A DNA stretch of 64,000 bases from Streptomyces cellostaticus (GTDB lineage: Bacteria; Actinomycetota; Actinomycetes; Streptomycetales; Streptomycetaceae). This document shows, piece by piece, positions 16,587 to 24,636 of this stretch. Where the stretch lies: assembly GCF_023630175.1 (NCBI RefSeq), contig NZ_JALLIN010000003.1, positions 152,298-216,297 on the forward strand, in the 5' to 3' direction. The notes under the pieces were generated by a model. It was not told the DNA's origin. It worked only from the letters and a program-made list of their open reading frames with translations, and ran no database searches. The position numbers and the translations under genes were made by a program. Position 1 is the first letter of the stretch; every line of letters starts with the position of its first letter.

Positions 16587-19118
16587 CTACTCCTCCAGTT
16601 CGGCGACCCCCGTGATGCGGTGCAGCGGATAGGTCCTCACCTCGTCGGCCGTGTGGTCGTACGCCGTGACGAAGCCGCCCTCGACCCGGATCGGGGCGAT
16701 CACCCGCTGGCTGGCGCTGCCCTCGGCGTTGACGTAGCCGATCCACAGGGCCTCACCGGTCAGAACCGCGGCCTGCACGGTGGCCAGGGTCTCGGCGGAG
16801 CCGGTGCGCGGCAGTTCGCCCGGGGCCGGAGCGGCACCGGTGGCCTTGCGCGGCGCCGTGGCCGCCAGGTCACCCGCCCGGATGGCCCGGATCGCCGCCG
16901 AGAGCAGCGTGGCGTCGGGCGGCGGTGGACCGTCCGGCACCGGTTCGGGCGCGCCGCGCGGCGGGGTGCGGTGGGCGTGGGCGCGGGCGATGAGCACGTC
17001 GCCCTCGGCGGACTCCGCCGCCGGCGCGTACCCCATGGCGCGCAGCCCCTCCAGCAGCGTGGCCGGGTCCGCCTGGGTGGCGAGGACGGTCGGCGCCAGC
17101 CGGCGCAGCCGCAGGGCGGCCGACCGCTTGTCGGCGAGGATCTCGTTCAGCAGCGCGTCGTCGTCGCAGCGCACGTACGCGGAGGCCGCGCCCACCCGGA
17201 GGTGACCGTGCCTGCGGGCCACGTCGTCGATGAGATAGGCCAGCGGCTGCGGCACCGGTGTTCTGGAGTGCGCGGCGAGGAAGGCGTGCAGGTCGGTGGC
17301 GGTCCGCCCGGCGTCGAGTGCGCGGCGGACGGAGGCCGGGGTGAAGCGGTAGACGGTCGCCCCGCCCTTGGACTCGACGTCCGCGAGGACCCCGAGCGCC
17401 TCGGCGAGCGGCCGCCGCAGCGGGCCCGGTGCCACCGCCGTCAGGTCGGCCTGGAGCAGCACGTGGTCCAGGGGTTCGGGCAGCAGCGGCGCGAGGAGCC
17501 GGGCGGCGGCGCCGGTGGCGACGGCCTGCTCGGCGGCGGTCAGCGGCTCGGCCGGGGCGGCCGCGCGGTGGTGGACGGGCAGCTTGTCACCGGGACCGCG
17601 GTCCTCCGCCGCGGCCGCCGTCTGCTCGGCCGCGCCCGCCCCCAGCAGCGCCCGGCCGTGCCCGGACAGCGCACCACGCCCGGTGATCCCGAGGAGTTCC
17701 GCCTCCGCCAGGGTCCAGCGGGCGAGCCGGGACCGCGGATCCTCCGCGTCGTCCGGCCGGGGACCGCGCAGCGGCCGCTCCCAGCGCAGCCGGGCCAGGA
17801 CCGGCTCGGCCGCCGGCGCCGCGCCCGCCGGGAGCCCGGCCAGCAGGGTCAGCACCCGGTGCCGTACCTCGGGCGCGGCGGACCGGTCGAGCCCCGGGCC
17901 CAGCGCCGACAACGTACGGTCCTTGGCGTCCCGTCCGCCGATCAGACCCGGCGTCCGGGTGGCCCTCAGCCAGGCCTGGGCCAGCCGGGCCCAGCGTTCG
18001 GCGGGAGGCTGCTCCAGCCAGTCGTCGTGGGCGGGCGTGGCCGCGTACCGCTCGTCGGCCTCGCCGTCGGAGGCGAGCAGCCCGGCCGCGTAGGCCAGCT
18101 CGATCCAGAAGGCGGCGACCGGTTCGGACACGTCGAGGACGACGGCGGTCCGCTTCAGGTCCCGCACGCTCAGGCCGCCCGCCCGCAGCACGGCGGGCCC
18201 GCCCTCGTCCCACTCCTTCAGCAGTTCCTCGACGGTGGCCACAGCGGTGTACGCCTGCCCGGCCGCGGTGGCGTCCACCACCTGCGCACCGTGCGTGGCG
18301 ACGGGCTCCAGCGCGGGCGGCCGCGGCTCGGGCGCGCGGTGGGCGCGGCCCTCGCGCAGGTGCAGCGCCACCTCGCGGGGCAGCACCACGGTGCCGGGCG
18401 CGGTCGGCAGCAGCAGACCGCGGTCCAGCAGCCAGCGCAGATGCGCCGCCGGGTCCGGCGTGACCTGCCCGTACGGCGGCCCCCACACCAGCCTGGACAG
18501 CACCTCCAGGGAGGCGTCCGGCGCCTGGGCGAGCAGCTTGGCCATCTTCCGGCGGTCGGTGAACAGGGCGGTCAGCGCGGTCACCGCGGAGACCGAGTCG
18601 TGTGTGGAGGGCAGTCCGGCGCGGGCGACGATCTCCTGGATCCGCCCCGGCGACATGCCCGAGGTGGCCTCCTGCACACTCGGGCCGAGTCCGGTGGGGG
18701 AGGGGTGCTGCGCGGAGGGCGCCAGCAGTTCCTGAGCGGTGCGCACCAGCCGCAGCCGGTCGTCGTCGCCCCACACCAGCGCCTGTTCGCGCAGGACGGC
18801 GACGGCGCGGGGCAGCGCGGCGGCCACGGCCGCGTCGCCCGCGTCCCCCGCCATCAGGCCGAGCAGCGTCCCGTACGACGCCGGGTCCGGGGCCACCGCC
18901 AGCGCCTCCGCCGTCTGCAGGGCGAACCGGTCCAGGCGTTCCAGCGCCCGCAGCACCGAGGCGCGGGTGCCGGCGCGGGTCGCGAGCTGGGTGAGGTCGG
19001 TGGGGACGGGGGTGATGAGATCGGGGCGGCTGCGCAGCAGCGCGGCCAGCGAGGCGTCGTCCCTCATGCGGAGCGATTCGGCGAGGGAACGGGGGGCTGG
19101 GTTGGCCTCGGGGCTCAT
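16587..19118 (-). CDS. Helicase-associated (Helicase_C_3-like) protein with WYL-like C-terminus, XPB partner
   Basis: 843 residues. The N-terminal two-thirds is helical (LAESLRMRDDASLAALLRSRPDLI...) with winged-helix-like repeats. Residues near 520-690 (ALGVLADVESKGGATVYRF...) resemble the domain annotated as helicase C-terminal type 3. The last about 60 residues (ALWIGYVNAEGSASQRV...GFVTAYDHTADEVRTY) look like a WYL-type ligand-binding module. No Walker A motif is seen, so it is not itself a helicase. A comparable gene (Rv0862c, from memory) neighbours XPB in Mycobacterium tuberculosis. ATG 19118 gives the likely N-terminus MSPEANPAPRSLAESLRMR. Confidence 0.82.
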   Translation of the reverse strand: MSPEANPAPRSLAESLRMRDDASLAALLRSRPDLITPVPTDLTQLATRAGTRASVLRALERLDRFALQTAEALAVAPDPASYGTLLGLMAGDAGDAAVAAALPRAVAVLREQALVWGDDDRLRLVRTAQELLAPSAQHPSPTGLGPSVQEATSGMSPGRIQEIVARAGLPSTHDSVSAVTALTALFTDRRKMAKLLAQAPDASLEVLSRLVWGPPYGQVTPDPAAHLRWLLDRGLLLPTAPGTVVLPREVALHLREGRAHRAPEPRPPALEPVATHGAQVVDATAAGQAYTAVATVEELLKEWDEGGPAVLRAGGLSVRDLKRTAVVLDVSEPVAAFWIELAYAAGLLASDGEADERYAATPAHDDWLEQPPAERWARLAQAWLRATRTPGLIGGRDAKDRTLSALGPGLDRSAAPEVRHRVLTLLAGLPAGAAPAAEPVLARLRWERPLRGPRPDDAEDPRSRLARWTLAEAELLGITGRGALSGHGRALLGAGAAEQTAAAAEDRGPGDKLPVHHRAAAPAEPLTAAEQAVATGAAARLLAPLLPEPLDHVLLQADLTAVAPGPLRRPLAEALGVLADVESKGGATVYRFTPASVRRALDAGRTATDLHAFLAAHSRTPVPQPLAYLIDDVARRHGHLRVGAASAYVRCDDDALLNEILADKRSAALRLRRLAPTVLATQADPATLLEGLRAMGYAPAAESAEGDVLIARAHAHRTPPRGAPEPVPDGPPPPDATLLSAAIRAIRAGDLAATAPRKATGAAPAPGELPRTGSAETLATVQAAVLTGEALWIGYVNAEGSASQRVIAPIRVEGGFVTAYDHTADEVRTYPLHRITGVAELEE

Positions 19119-19241
19119 CTGACCCACGTTAGCGGGTGCCGTGCCGCACGCCGGACGGGCTGTTCGACGCCGGTCTGCGCTACCTTCCTCAACGGGTTTC
19201 ATCGGCAAGGGGTTTCATCGGCGTCGCCCCGGAGGGGTTCC

Positions 19242-20225
19242 GTGGGGATCGAGAGCGATCAGGTCGTCTACGAGTATCTGAGCCGCGTCGGGGACGTGGC
19301 TCAGCAGAGGCAGTTGCCGTCGTCCACCCGGATGCGGCTGGTGTCGCGACTGCGCGACGAGATCGACCGGCACCGCGCCAGGACGGCGGTGGACAGCCCG
19401 GCCGCCGTGCGCCGCATCCTGGACCGGCTCGGCACACCGGACGAGGTGGTCGAGGCCGCGGGCGGCACCGCGGCGGCCCCGCAGCCGCCGGTCACCGCCG
19501 TGCCCGAGCAGCGCGAGCCGGAGCCGGAGGAACGGCCCAAGGGGCTGCGCCGGGTCGTACCGCGCCCGCGCCCCGCCGAACCGGAGCGGCCCGCGCCGCG
19601 CACCGGCGCCTCACCGCCGCACCTGGCCGCCGCGCACGAGCTCGGGGACAGCGCGGCGCGGCTCGACTGGTGGCAGGTCAAGGACAGCCCGTTCGGCACC
19701 GCGGCGGGTGACGCGGTGCCGGGTTTCGTGGGCGGTGTGGAGATCCCGGACCTGCTCAAACGCCCCCCGAAGGACCCCGAGGAGACGGACCGGCCCGCCC
19801 CGGACGAGCCGGAGGAGGCGCGGGAGGCGGTCGACGGGGCCCCGGCCCCCGCGCGCCGCCGCCTCCTCGCGCTCGCCCGCCCGGCCGCCGGCTGGACCAA
19901 CCCGCTCCTGCTGCTGGCCGCCGCCGCGCTGGTCGCGGGCGCCGTGCTCGGCAACTGGTTCGCCCTGCTCCTGGGCTGGCTGATCGCCTACGGCTCCCGG
20001 CGCCTGACCCCGGCCGAGTCCAAGTGGGCGGTGCTGGTCCTGCCCGGTTCGGCGGCGGTGGCGGGCCTGGTCTGGCTGTGGGGCAGGAACACCGGTCGCT
20101 GGGGCGACCCCATCGCCCGGGGCCACATGAACGACGCGCTCACCGAGACCTGGCCCTGGGTGGTCCGGGGCGCGGCGGTGGCCTCCGCCCTCTACCTGGT
20201 CTGGCGCTCCCAGCGGTCCCGCTGA
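19242..20225 (+). CDS. HAAS-domain-like membrane protein
   Basis: 327 residues. Residues 1-70 (DQVVYEYLSRVGDVAQQRQL...ILDRLGTPDEVVEAAGG) resemble the HAAS/DUF1700 helical sensor prefix. A long Pro/Glu/Arg-rich linker follows. The C-terminal 110 residues contain four hydrophobic segments (LLLLAAAALVAGAVLG, WFALLLGWLIAYG, WAVLVLPGSAAVAGLVWLWG, VVRGAAVASALYLVW). GTG 19242 is set by a perfect GGAGGGG ribosome-binding site 4 bp upstream; the frame is open far upstream but is antisense to the previous gene. Possibly a membrane-bound regulator partner; no function assigned. Confidence 0.75.
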   Translation: MGIESDQVVYEYLSRVGDVAQQRQLPSSTRMRLVSRLRDEIDRHRARTAVDSPAAVRRILDRLGTPDEVVEAAGGTAAAPQPPVTAVPEQREPEPEERPKGLRRVVPRPRPAEPERPAPRTGASPPHLAAAHELGDSAARLDWWQVKDSPFGTAAGDAVPGFVGGVEIPDLLKRPPKDPEETDRPAPDEPEEAREAVDGAPAPARRRLLALARPAAGWTNPLLLLAAAALVAGAVLGNWFALLLGWLIAYGSRRLTPAESKWAVLVLPGSAAVAGLVWLWGRNTGRWGDPIARGHMNDALTETWPWVVRGAAVASALYLVWRSQRSR

Positions 20226-20427
20226 GACAGGGGCCGCGCACCCGAGTCCACCGCGACGGGTCCCGCATCCGCCGGCGGCGGAGGAGGCGTTCAGCGGCGC
20301 CACCCGCGCCCGGCCACGCGACCCGCACGGGTGGTGTGCCCCGGGACCCGGGACCCGGCCGGGGCCGGTTGCCCGCTACACGTACCCGCCTCCGACGGGC
20401 CCCGCCCGCCCGGGCACAATGACGCCC

Positions 20428-21057
20428 ATGACCCTCACCGTCGGCTTCGACCTGGACATGACCCTCATCGACTCCCGCCCCGGCATCCGCGCCTGCTACC
20501 TCGCGCTGTCGGAGCGGACGGGCACGTACATCGACGCCGACCTCGCGGTGACCCGGCTGGGCCCGCCCCTCGCGGAGGAGCTGGTCAACTGGTTCCCCGC
20601 GGAGCAGGTCGCCGCGGTGGCCGACCTGTACCGGGAGATGTACCCGACGACCGCGATCACCACGACCCCCGCGATGGCCGGGGCCCGGCAGGCGATGGAG
20701 GCGGTGCGCGCGGCGGGCGGGCGGACGGTGGTGGTCACGGCGAAGTACGAGCCGAACGCCAGGCTGCACCTCGACCACCTGGGCCTGGAACCGGACGTGG
20801 TGGTCGGCGGCCTGTGGGCGGAGCAGAAGGCGTCGGCCCTGCGCGAGCACGGCGCGCGCGTGTACGTCGGCGACCACGTGGGTGACGTCCGCGGCGCCCG
20901 TACGGCGGGCGCGCTGTCCGTGGCCGTGGCCACCGGGCCCTGTGACGGGGACGAGCTGCGGGCCGCCGGGGCGGACGTCGTGCTCGACGACCTCGCCGCG
21001 TTCCCGTCGTGGCTGGCCGGCTATCGCGCGGCGCCCGGCGCCGCCTTCCTGGCCTGA
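20428..21057 (+). CDS. HAD-superfamily hydrolase (phosphoglycolate phosphatase-like)
   Basis: 209 residues. Motif I FDLDMT (nucleophile Asp plus Asp+2), motif II VVVTAKYEP (Ser/Thr position), a conserved Lys in WAEQKASAL and motif IV YVGDHVGDVRGA place it in the PGP/Gph subfamily with an alpha-helical cap. Likely substrates are small phosphate monoesters. ATG 20428 is preferred because CACAAT (20415-20420) ends 7 bp upstream, a leaderless layout; ATG 20419 would overlap the -10 box. Confidence 0.9.
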   Translation: MTLTVGFDLDMTLIDSRPGIRACYLALSERTGTYIDADLAVTRLGPPLAEELVNWFPAEQVAAVADLYREMYPTTAITTTPAMAGARQAMEAVRAAGGRTVVVTAKYEPNARLHLDHLGLEPDVVVGGLWAEQKASALREHGARVYVGDHVGDVRGARTAGALSVAVATGPCDGDELRAAGADVVLDDLAAFPSWLAGYRAAPGAAFLA

Positions 21058-21284
21058 CGCCGCCCGGCGGCCACCGAGCGCAGTATCCCCGCGCCGGCGA
21101 TCAGGAAGCCGACGGCCATGAGCATGCTCAGGCCGAACATGAACGTCGGGAAGGGCTTGGTGCCGAGGAGCAGCGGGGCCACGGTGACGAGGGTGGCCAG
21201 CGCTCCGACGAAGAACACGACGGCACCGGCGCGGATCAGTCGGTCACCGGGCCCGGCGGAATTCGGTTGGGTTCTCTCACGCAC
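21021..21284 (-). CDS. Small two-TM membrane protein
   Basis: 87 residues with two transmembrane segments (LIRAGAVVFFVGALATLVTVAPLLL, split here, and FGLSMLMAVGFLIAGAGIL). N-terminus VRERTQPNSAGPGDR is cytoplasmic-looking and the tail is basic. GTG 21284 is 6 bp after TACCCT, a leaderless arrangement. Its 3' end overlaps the HAD gene by 37 bp. Typical of short uncharacterised actinobacterial membrane proteins. Confidence 0.72.
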   Translation of the reverse strand: MRERTQPNSAGPGDRLIRAGAVVFFVGALATLVTVAPLLLGTKPFPTFMFGLSMLMAVGFLIAGAGILRSVAAGRRQARKAAPGAAR

Positions 21285-22046
21285 CGGACCAGGGTAGTTC
21301 CCGGCGCGAGAGATCGGCCGCGGGGCGCCTCGGCACCCGCCCGAAGACCGTCGCCCCGGTTGCAGGGGGATGGCCGACCGTGCTCCGCCCACCGGCTGCC
21401 GCGTCAAGGCCGTGGACGGTGGCAGGAGGAGGTTTCTGGACATTCACCGGGGACTCCGCGGAGGCTCAAGGGGGGAAAGGCCGTAACGTGCCGGGGTGCC
21501 GGGGCTGCCCCCAATCGAGGAAATGCGCCACGGATGAAGTATCGACAATTCTGAAAGCATTCGAAGCGACATGAAAGAAAGAGGTGCAAAGAAATGGCGG
21601 TGGGTCGGCCCGGCCGTGTCCGGCTGCTGCCGTAGCGGGGCCGGATCGGAAGTCGGCGCACCCATCACTTACGGCGCACCCGCGCCGCTGTCGCCACCGG
21701 CCGGCAGGACCGAAAGCCGGCGGAACGAAATCGCGACCGCCCGCGAGGAGTTGCCGCGGCCCGCGGCCGGCGATCGAGCCAAGCTGACGGCGGATGAGCT
21801 GCGGCGGATCGTGGGCCGTCTCGCCACGGGCCCGACGGAGGTCCCGCACATGGCCCAGGGTTGGGGGCGGAGGGTCCGCGTCGGCCGGCCGTCACACTTC
21901 TCCCGCCACTTTGAGCCCCCGTCGCCACAGGCATGCGCTCATAGCCGTTTTAAGGCGTATCCGGGTGGAGAGACCCCCGGTAGGCTGTCGCGACGGCAGT
22001 TCAAGGGCGTCCGGCCAGTCCGGGACGGATCGAGGGAGTGTGTGCT
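21285..22046. other. Long intergenic region upstream of the cold-shock gene
   Basis: About 760 bp without a convincing gene. It contains an AT-richer pocket (about 21530-21600). TAGGCT (21981-21986) could be the -10 box of the cold-shock gene and would give a leader of roughly 55-60 nt. An open frame from 21571 exists, but its composition and lack of family features argue against coding. Confidence 0.5.
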
Positions 22047-22430
22047 TTGCCGACTGGCAAGGTCAAGTGGTTCAACAGTGAGAAGGGCTTCGGCTTTCTC
22101 TCCCGCGACGACGGCGGCGACGTCTTCGTCCATTCCTCGGTCCTTCCCGCCGGAGTGGATGTGCTCAAGCCGGGACAGCGCGTGGAGTTCGGTGTCGTCG
22201 CCGGTCAGCGCGGCGACCAGGCGCTTTCGGTGACCGTGCTCGACCCGGCGCCCTCGGTCGCGGCGGCCCAGCGCAAGAAGCCCGACGAGCTGGCCTCGAT
22301 CGTGCAGGACCTGACGACCCTCCTCGAGAACATCACGCCGGGCCTGGAGCGGGGCCGCTACCCGGAGAAGACCTCCGGCAAGAAGATCGCCGGCCTGCTG
22401 CGCGCGGTCGCCGACCAGCTCGACGTCTGA
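22047..22430 (+). CDS. Cold-shock domain protein with C-terminal extension
   Basis: 127 residues. The first 67 form a cold-shock OB fold with RNP1 KGFGFLS and RNP2 VFVHSS, binding single-stranded RNA or DNA. The extra 60 residues (KKPDELASIVQDLTTLLENITP...) form a helical tail. TTG 22047 is the start: GGGAG sits 8 bp upstream and translation then begins MPTGKVKWFN, the usual N-terminus. The upstream GTG at 22038 would abut the ribosome-binding site. It is followed immediately by a terminator. Confidence 0.93.
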   Translation: MPTGKVKWFNSEKGFGFLSRDDGGDVFVHSSVLPAGVDVLKPGQRVEFGVVAGQRGDQALSVTVLDPAPSVAAAQRKKPDELASIVQDLTTLLENITPGLERGRYPEKTSGKKIAGLLRAVADQLDV

Positions 22431-22449
22431 CCCCGGCCTCGGGGTCTTT
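22429..22449 (+). terminator. Intrinsic terminator of the cold-shock gene
   Basis: GACCCCG (22429-22435) pairs with CGGGGTC (22440-22446) over a 4-nt loop and is followed by TTT. The stem begins inside the TGA stop codon. Confidence 0.8.
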
Positions 22450-22489
22450 CGTTCGAATCACGCCAGGCGGAATCCGAACCGAAGGGCCC

Positions 22490-23365
22490 TCAGGGGAAGC
22501 TGAGCGCGTCCGGACCGAGGGGCGGTACGAGCCCCTCGGCCGCCGCCCGGGTGAGCAGCCCGCGGACCGCCGCGTAGCCGTCCTCGCCGAGGGCGGCGGT
22601 GAACTCGTTCACGTACAGCCCGATGTGCTGGTCCGCGACGGCCGGGTCCATCTCCTGGGCGTGCTCCATCACGTACGGCCGGGACGCCTGCGGGTCGTCC
22701 CAGGCGGCCTGCACGGAGGCGCGCACGGACTCGGCGAGCCTGCCCAGCGTCTCCGCGCCCAGCGAGCGCTTGGCGATGATCGCGCCCAGTGGGATCGGCA
22801 GCCCGGTCGTGCGCTCCCAGTGCTCACCCATGTCGGCCACCTTGCGCAGCCCGTAGTTCTGGTAGGTGAAGCGCGCCTCGTGGATGACGAGTCCGGCGTC
22901 GACCTTGCCGTCCCGCACGGCCGGCATGATCTCGTGGAACGGCATGACGACGATCTCGCCCACACCGCCGGGCAGGGTGTCCGCGGCCCACAGCCGGAAC
23001 AGCAGGTAGGCGGTGGACCTCTCGCTGGGCACCGCGACCGTGCGGCCCGACAGGTCCCCACCGCCGAAGGCGTGGGAGGTGTCCCCGGCATCCGCCTCGC
23101 GGGTCAGCACCAGTGGTCCGCAGCCCCGGCCCAGCGCGCCGCCGCACGGCAGCAGCGCGTACTCGTCGAGGACGTACGGCAGCACCGCGTACGACACCTT
23201 CAGCACGTCGAACTCGCCGCGTTCGGCCATGCCGTTGGTGATGTCGATGTCGGCGAAGGTCACGTCCAGCGCGGGTGCGCCGGGGACGCGGCCGTGCGCG
23301 AGGGCGTCGAAGACGAAGGTGTCGTTCGGGCAGGGCGAGTAGGCGATCTGCAGCTCAGCGGTCAT
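22490..23365 (-). CDS. mqnD: 1,4-dihydroxy-6-naphthoate synthase MqnD
   Basis: 291 residues, periplasmic-binding-protein-like fold. Converts cyclic dehypoxanthinyl futalosine to 1,4-dihydroxy-6-naphthoate in the futalosine route to menaquinone. The signature YSPCPNDTFVFDALAHG is at residues 9-25, with GRTVAVPSERSTAY and GLVIHEARFTY further on. ATG 23365 overlaps the 3' end of mqnB by 11 bp, indicating translational coupling. Streptomyces was one of the genera in which this pathway was worked out. Confidence 0.95.
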   Translation of the reverse strand: MTAELQIAYSPCPNDTFVFDALAHGRVPGAPALDVTFADIDITNGMAERGEFDVLKVSYAVLPYVLDEYALLPCGGALGRGCGPLVLTREADAGDTSHAFGGGDLSGRTVAVPSERSTAYLLFRLWAADTLPGGVGEIVVMPFHEIMPAVRDGKVDAGLVIHEARFTYQNYGLRKVADMGEHWERTTGLPIPLGAIIAKRSLGAETLGRLAESVRASVQAAWDDPQASRPYVMEHAQEMDPAVADQHIGLYVNEFTAALGEDGYAAVRGLLTRAAAEGLVPPLGPDALSFP

Positions 23366-24077
23366 GAGGGTTCCAACTCTCCAGTACGGGCGTGAGCTTC
23401 CCGAAGCCCTCGGTGAGGGCGGTGAGGGCCTCGCCGATGCGCCAGGCGGCGCGGTCGCGCGGGCCGACCGGGTTGGACACCGCGCGGATCTCCAGCACGG
23501 GAACGCCGTGCGCGGCGGCCGCCTCGGCCACGCCGAACCCCTCCATGCCCTCGGCGAGGGCGTGCGGATGACGGGTGCGCAGCTCGGCGGCGCGGGCGGC
23601 GGTGCCGGTCACGGTGGAGACGGTGAGGATGGTGCCGGTGTGCGCGCCGGTGGCGCGCGAGATTCCTCGTACGAGTGATTCCGGCGGCCGGTGGGTGACG
23701 GTTCCGAAACCGAGTTCGGTGACCGGGAGGAAGCCGTCCGCGGTCCGGGCGCCCAGATCGGCCACCGTGATCGCGTCGGCGACGACGAGTGAGCCGAGCG
23801 GCGCCTCGGGCGGGAAGCCGCCGCCGATCCCGGCGGAGATCACGAGGTCGTACGGCCTCCCGGTGAGCGCGGCCGCGGTGAGCGCGGTGGCCGTGGAGGC
23901 GGCGGCGAGCGCCGGTCCGACTCCGGCCGCCAGCAGGTCGTGGCCGCCGCGGACCCGGACGAGACCGGCGCCCGGCAGCCGGACCGCCACCGCCTCGCCG
24001 GGGAACGCGCCCGCCACCGCGTCCCGTTCGGCCGGGACGGCGGTGGCGACGAGGATGCGTGCGGAAGGCGTGGTCAG
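23355..24077 (-). CDS. mqnB: Futalosine hydrolase MqnB
   Basis: About 240 residues, nucleoside phosphorylase/hydrolase fold. Removes hypoxanthine from futalosine in menaquinone biosynthesis. Signature blocks: RILVATAVPAERDAV, LVISAGIGGGF, the GMEGFGVAEAA nucleoside-binding Glu region and RAVSNPVGPRDR. No ATG, GTG or TTG fits well: CTG 24077, overlapping the TGA of the upstream lipoprotein gene, has GGTGA and AAGG just upstream and is the best start; GTG 24104 is the alternative. Overlaps both neighbours, forming a lipoprotein-mqnB-mqnD operon. Confidence 0.92.
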   Translation of the reverse strand: MTTPSARILVATAVPAERDAVAGAFPGEAVAVRLPGAGLVRVRGGHDLLAAGVGPALAAASTATALTAAALTGRPYDLVISAGIGGGFPPEAPLGSLVVADAITVADLGARTADGFLPVTELGFGTVTHRPPESLVRGISRATGAHTGTILTVSTVTGTAARAAELRTRHPHALAEGMEGFGVAEAAAAHGVPVLEIRAVSNPVGPRDRAAWRIGEALTALTEGFGKLTPVLESWNPHDR

Positions 24078-24574
24078 CCCGCCTTCTTCACCTTGAAGGA
24101 CCACAGTCCCTTGGGCGGGTTGGCGCCCATCTGCACGGACACGGTGTTGGTGTCGCCCTGGGTGCCGTACTGCTGGTTGAAGAACGCGTTGTACGGGAGC
24201 GTACGGGTGGTCAGGTGGCTGGACTCGGAGAACGGGTTGCCGTTCACCAGGATCGTCCAGCCGGCGTCCGCGATCTTCGGGTCGACGCCGAAGCGGACCT
24301 CCTGGTCCTGGCCCACCTTGATGGACTTGATGTCCTTGGCGTTCTTCGCGCACTTCGCCACCGACTTGGCGTCCAGCGCCTTGCCGTCGTTGTAGCAGAG
24401 CGCCTCCGCGTTGACCGAGTCCCGGCCAACGGTGACGGTCGCGACGGGCGTCGGCTTGTCGCAGGCCGACAGGACGAGCAGTCCGGCGGTAACGGCGCCG
24501 GCGGCGGCGACGGCGCGGCGGCGTCGCACAGCACGTGTTACATCAGCGGCTTCGCCGCGGGGCAGCGTGGTCAT
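24074..24574 (-). CDS. DUF2771 family lipoprotein
   Basis: 166 residues. A basic N-terminus (RAVRRRRAVAAAG) is followed by a hydrophobic h-region and lipobox LSAC at about residues 35-38, so it should be a membrane-anchored lipoprotein. The mature part (VTVGRDSVNAEALCYNDGK...) matches the actinobacterial DUF2771 family of unknown function. ATG 24574 is 6 bp after TAGCCT, a leaderless start. It leads the operon with mqnB and mqnD, but a menaquinone role is unproven. Confidence 0.87.
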   Translation of the reverse strand: MTTLPRGEAADVTRAVRRRRAVAAAGAVTAGLLVLSACDKPTPVATVTVGRDSVNAEALCYNDGKALDAKSVAKCAKNAKDIKSIKVGQDQEVRFGVDPKIADAGWTILVNGNPFSESSHLTTRTLPYNAFFNQQYGTQGDTNTVSVQMGANPPKGLWSFKVKKAG

Positions 24575-24580
24575 GGCCGA

Positions 24581-24586
24581 AGGCTA
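24581..24586 (-). promoter_or_regulatory. -10 box TAGCCT, leaderless start of lipoprotein-mqnB-mqnD operon
   Basis: TAGCCT on the minus strand ends 6 bp before ATG 24574; no other promoter-like element is needed for the three overlapping genes. Confidence 0.5.
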
Positions 24587-24636
24587 TCGGGCGCCTGTGG
24601 CCGTCCGCCCACGTGGGGTACGGCGTGCCCGGTTCG

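Noticed and set aside
16440..19241. Upstream extension of the HAAS-like membrane protein frame
   Set aside because: It is antisense to the XPB-partner gene; GTG 19242 has a perfect ribosome-binding site.
21571..22024. Open frame on the plus strand upstream of the cold-shock gene (MKERGAKKWRWVGPA...)
   Set aside because: No family features, irregular codon bias, mixed hydrophilic composition, and it runs through the cold-shock promoter and start.
22447..22475. GTTCGAATC resembling a tRNA T-arm or a tRNA-derived attachment site
   Set aside because: No acceptor, D or anticodon arms can be folded around it, and no integrase or mobile genes are nearby; it follows a terminator.
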